Shown one piece after another: positions 61,701 to 64,000 of a DNA stretch of 64,000 nt (positions are counted from its first letter, which is position 1; every line of letters starts with the position of its first letter). The notes beneath the pieces were generated by a model that was given only the letters and a program-made list of their open reading frames with translations, was not told the DNA's origin and made no database searches. Position numbers and translations under genes: made by a program. Source of the stretch: Echinococcus granulosus (Eukaryota > Platyhelminthes > Cestoda > Cyclophyllidea > Taeniidae); assembly GCF_000524195.1 (NCBI RefSeq), contig NW_020170396.1:998127-1062126 (forward strand). Direction: 5' to 3'.

Positions 61701-64000
61701 AGGCTCTCTCCGAAGTGGCAGCTCTTCAGGAACGCGTCACGCAACTGGAGGAGGTGCAAAAGTCCAAGCTGGATTTGGAGGGCAAATACGAGGCGTACGT
61801 CATGCCAATGCCGAATCTTCGTGCACAAGGCTACTAAACCCGTTGAGCTATTCATGCATAGGTCGTTATTGGCATATCAATCGGCCTACTAATCGCCTCA
61901 TTAAGTTCAGACTTATTGGGTGAATTTGGCTTGGCATACTAAGGAAGAATAGGTAATTTCAGAAAGCCTCCGATAACTTTTATGACAGAAGAATGGAATT
62001 TGTGTTGACCCAATCGGGCAACTGAGTTTTAATGAATTAAATGTACCACTTTTGACTGCCTAATTTGCATTAACCTTAGCTAATTGCCTCTCTTTGTGTA
62101 ACAAGTGCCCAAAATACGTGTGGCATACGGACTTTTTTGTTGGTCAGGCAACCAAGGGCTAGAAGCTGGAGATCTTGCCTTTGAACCTAGCAGCACTTTT
62201 AATTCTTAACCTTACGTTAAAGTTCACTCTCTGGCCTTATTTAGCAAGCTAGGTCTCGTTTCCTTTCAATGGCAAAATACAAGTCGTAGCTTGATTTTAT
62301 CTTTGTAAACTTTTTCAATGAATGTTCATTTGGCCTAGAAGTTCATTTTGGCAGGTGATACGGTCGTATTTTGTAAAATTACTTGATCAGTTGCAATTTA
62401 AAATGTTTTCTTAAAGTTGAATTAAACCTTCCTTCTGTAAAACTAACGAGTTGTTTTGATGTTTGGAGTGTACTGGAGATAGCTCAGAAAGGGACAATCG
62501 AACAAGTAAAGCAAAAATAAGAATTGTCACTGGGCTTGTTGCGTGTTGCCCTTTGACCTACGTTCGATTTTGTTCAAATGCTCGACTTCATTCCATGTGA
62601 TAATGAACTATGAATCGTGTAGTGAATTGTCAAATGCAAAACAAGTATTCAATCCGCCTCCGAAAGTTTGGTATTTCGAGAATTTCGTGGGCGATCATTT
62701 CGTCCTTTGGAACCCCTATTTGGATAAGAATTTTACGTCAAATATTCGAAACACGCGTTTTCAATTTATCTCGTTTTCATCTAGTCGGAAGTTATTTTTG
62801 TCGTTCACCTACCAAAGTGCATACAAGTACATAGAAATAATTTTTTTTTAGTCATAAAAGTTTGCATTAAAGCCTCTACTTGTGGTAATTTTTGGTAGAA
62901 AGCGATAAAGTGATGCGTATGTTTGTGTGCAATTTACATCACTCCCTCAATTTATCTTTCATTGCATATCGTTCTGACGGCACGAATGACATCTGTTGTT
63001 GAATGTGATGGGCAAAAAATAAAGATTTGTTATCTTTTTGCACGCCTGCTGCTAGCCAAAATGCTCCTGAGATTTCTCATCTAGTTGGGATACATCTTAA
63101 CTACTGTTGTGTGCTATGTTCTCTACCGTCGTATTTTCTTCGTAGTTCATTATTGGATCTATACGATAACCTCCTGTATCTTACAGATATTTGTGGTCTT
63201 CACTCAATGGTGCATCACTAGTTTATGCATTGTAGATGTTCATTTCGGAAGTAGTTGTCTACGGTAATAAAATGCATATTGGTGTGTTACCTAGCGATGT
63301 TGGACAATCTTAGTCATCTAATTTAGGGGTTTTCAGTCAGTACACTAATGGGCAATATTTTTCGAAGATGAAGAAAAGATAATGAATCATTGGGAATGTC
63401 AGCGGTAGCAATGACCGCTATTTGGGCAGTGTATGCGTTACGATACAAATAACTATTAAGTTAGGTAGTATTCTCGGATGTGGAGGCGTATGTGCAAAGG
63501 CTGAAACAATGAATAAAACCTATTATTCCCTAGTTGAGAAAGCATTTGATTGAAATTAATGTACGATATTTAAAAGATAAATTGTCGAGGGTGAAGAGTG
63601 AATTAGGTTTGGGTGCTGTCTTTTTGGTTATTTAAACTACTCGTTCATATCGAATTGACATTGCAGGATAGATAACCACCGACTTATGCTGATCATCCTC
63701 GGTTATGGAGATGGTGGATCTTATTGATTTCCATCTTTTCCTTGATGACAGCTTGCAGAAGGCTCACGACAGCCTCCTATCGGTGCGCGAGGAGATGGCG
63801 AGTTGTGTGGAGCGCGAAACGCAACTGTCGGAGTTCACGCGGCGCCTGACAGAGCGCAACGCGGGCCTGCAGACGGCGCACCTGGCGACACAGGCGCGGC
63901 TGGAAGCGAGCGAGCGCGCCGTGGGCGAAGCGAGCCGCGCCGCCAAGGAGGCCACCGACCTTCTTCACGCCCTTGAGCAGCGGGCTCGGACCGAACGTAC
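58789..64000 (+). CDS. CCDC186: CCDC186-like coiled-coil protein, incomplete at right edge
   Basis: Five exons: 58789-59861, 60097-60237, 61177-61374, 61619-61794 and 63752 to the window edge. They join at phases 0, 0, 0 and 2. The first exon could start at ATG 58854 or continue from an upstream exon through the acceptor at 58787-58788. Its first ~290 residues are Ser/Asn/Glu-rich and look disordered; coiled coil starts at VSVLQAKVEDLTKKLL and continues to the edge. AAIVVKFAQSERQRM with the following KVEELE heptads matches the AMVMKYVRGEK block of CCDC186. The last exon has RETQLSEFTRRLTERNAGLQ, matching the [20 protein letters not shown] block of the same protein. CCDC186 (CCCP-1 in nematodes) acts at the Golgi/endosome in dense-core vesicle maturation. 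The three 3' exons are much more GC-rich than the introns. An exon may be missing in the 1,957-bp last intron, and the C-terminus lies beyond the window. Confidence 0.75.

Noticed and set aside
1..64000. Bacterial-type features (operons, CRISPR, phage, IS elements)
   Set aside because: All supported genes are intron-bearing animal genes; no CRISPR-like spaced repeats or prokaryotic gene organisation is present.

Overview
This is eukaryotic DNA, most likely from a parasitic flatworm (Platyhelminthes; a cestode is my best guess). It is AT-rich with compact spliced genes. The 5'-most introns of one gene are only 31-37 bp and intron size rises toward the 3' end, a gene architecture described for schistosomes and tapeworms. 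No prokaryotic features, rRNA or convincing tRNA were seen. All gene models were assembled by hand from reading frames, GT/AG sites and intron phase, and every junction reported keeps the frame.

Layout. 2291-8041 (-): RFX5/RFX7-type winged-helix transcription factor, 10 coding exons, about 901 aa. 8042-19541: gene-poor, with several copies of a dispersed repeat. 19542-21263 (+): 3' part of a cysteine-rich, WAP-like secreted or prohormone-like protein. 23599-26781 (-): CCDC74/CCDC92-type coiled-coil protein, head-to-head with ERGIC3 at 27365-30833 (+, 11 exons, 374 aa). 38460-44059 (-): four-cysteine-core, two-TM protein resembling BK-channel beta subunits (KCNMB), with a 4.9 kb intron. 47222-50092 (-): snurportin-1 (370 aa), head-to-head with an unnamed 92-aa membrane protein at 50605-51373 (+). 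58789 to the right edge (+): coiled-coil golgin-type protein resembling CCDC186, incomplete.

Mobile DNA. A family of roughly 190-bp units beginning TGTAG and ending CTACA occurs at least 12 times. Several occur as direct pairs flanking the same roughly 500-700 bp internal sequence, in LTR-internal-LTR order and with no ORF. This resembles a terminal-repeat retrotransposon in miniature (TRIM); lone units look like solo LTRs. It is the most distinctive unexplained structure in the window.

The genes do not form one pathway. They are ordinary nuclear genes: transcription control, ER-Golgi traffic, snRNP import, cilium or centrosome-type coiled coil, ion-channel accessory, and dense-core vesicle or Golgi coiled coil. 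Two divergent gene pairs share short intergenic regions that probably act as bidirectional promoters.
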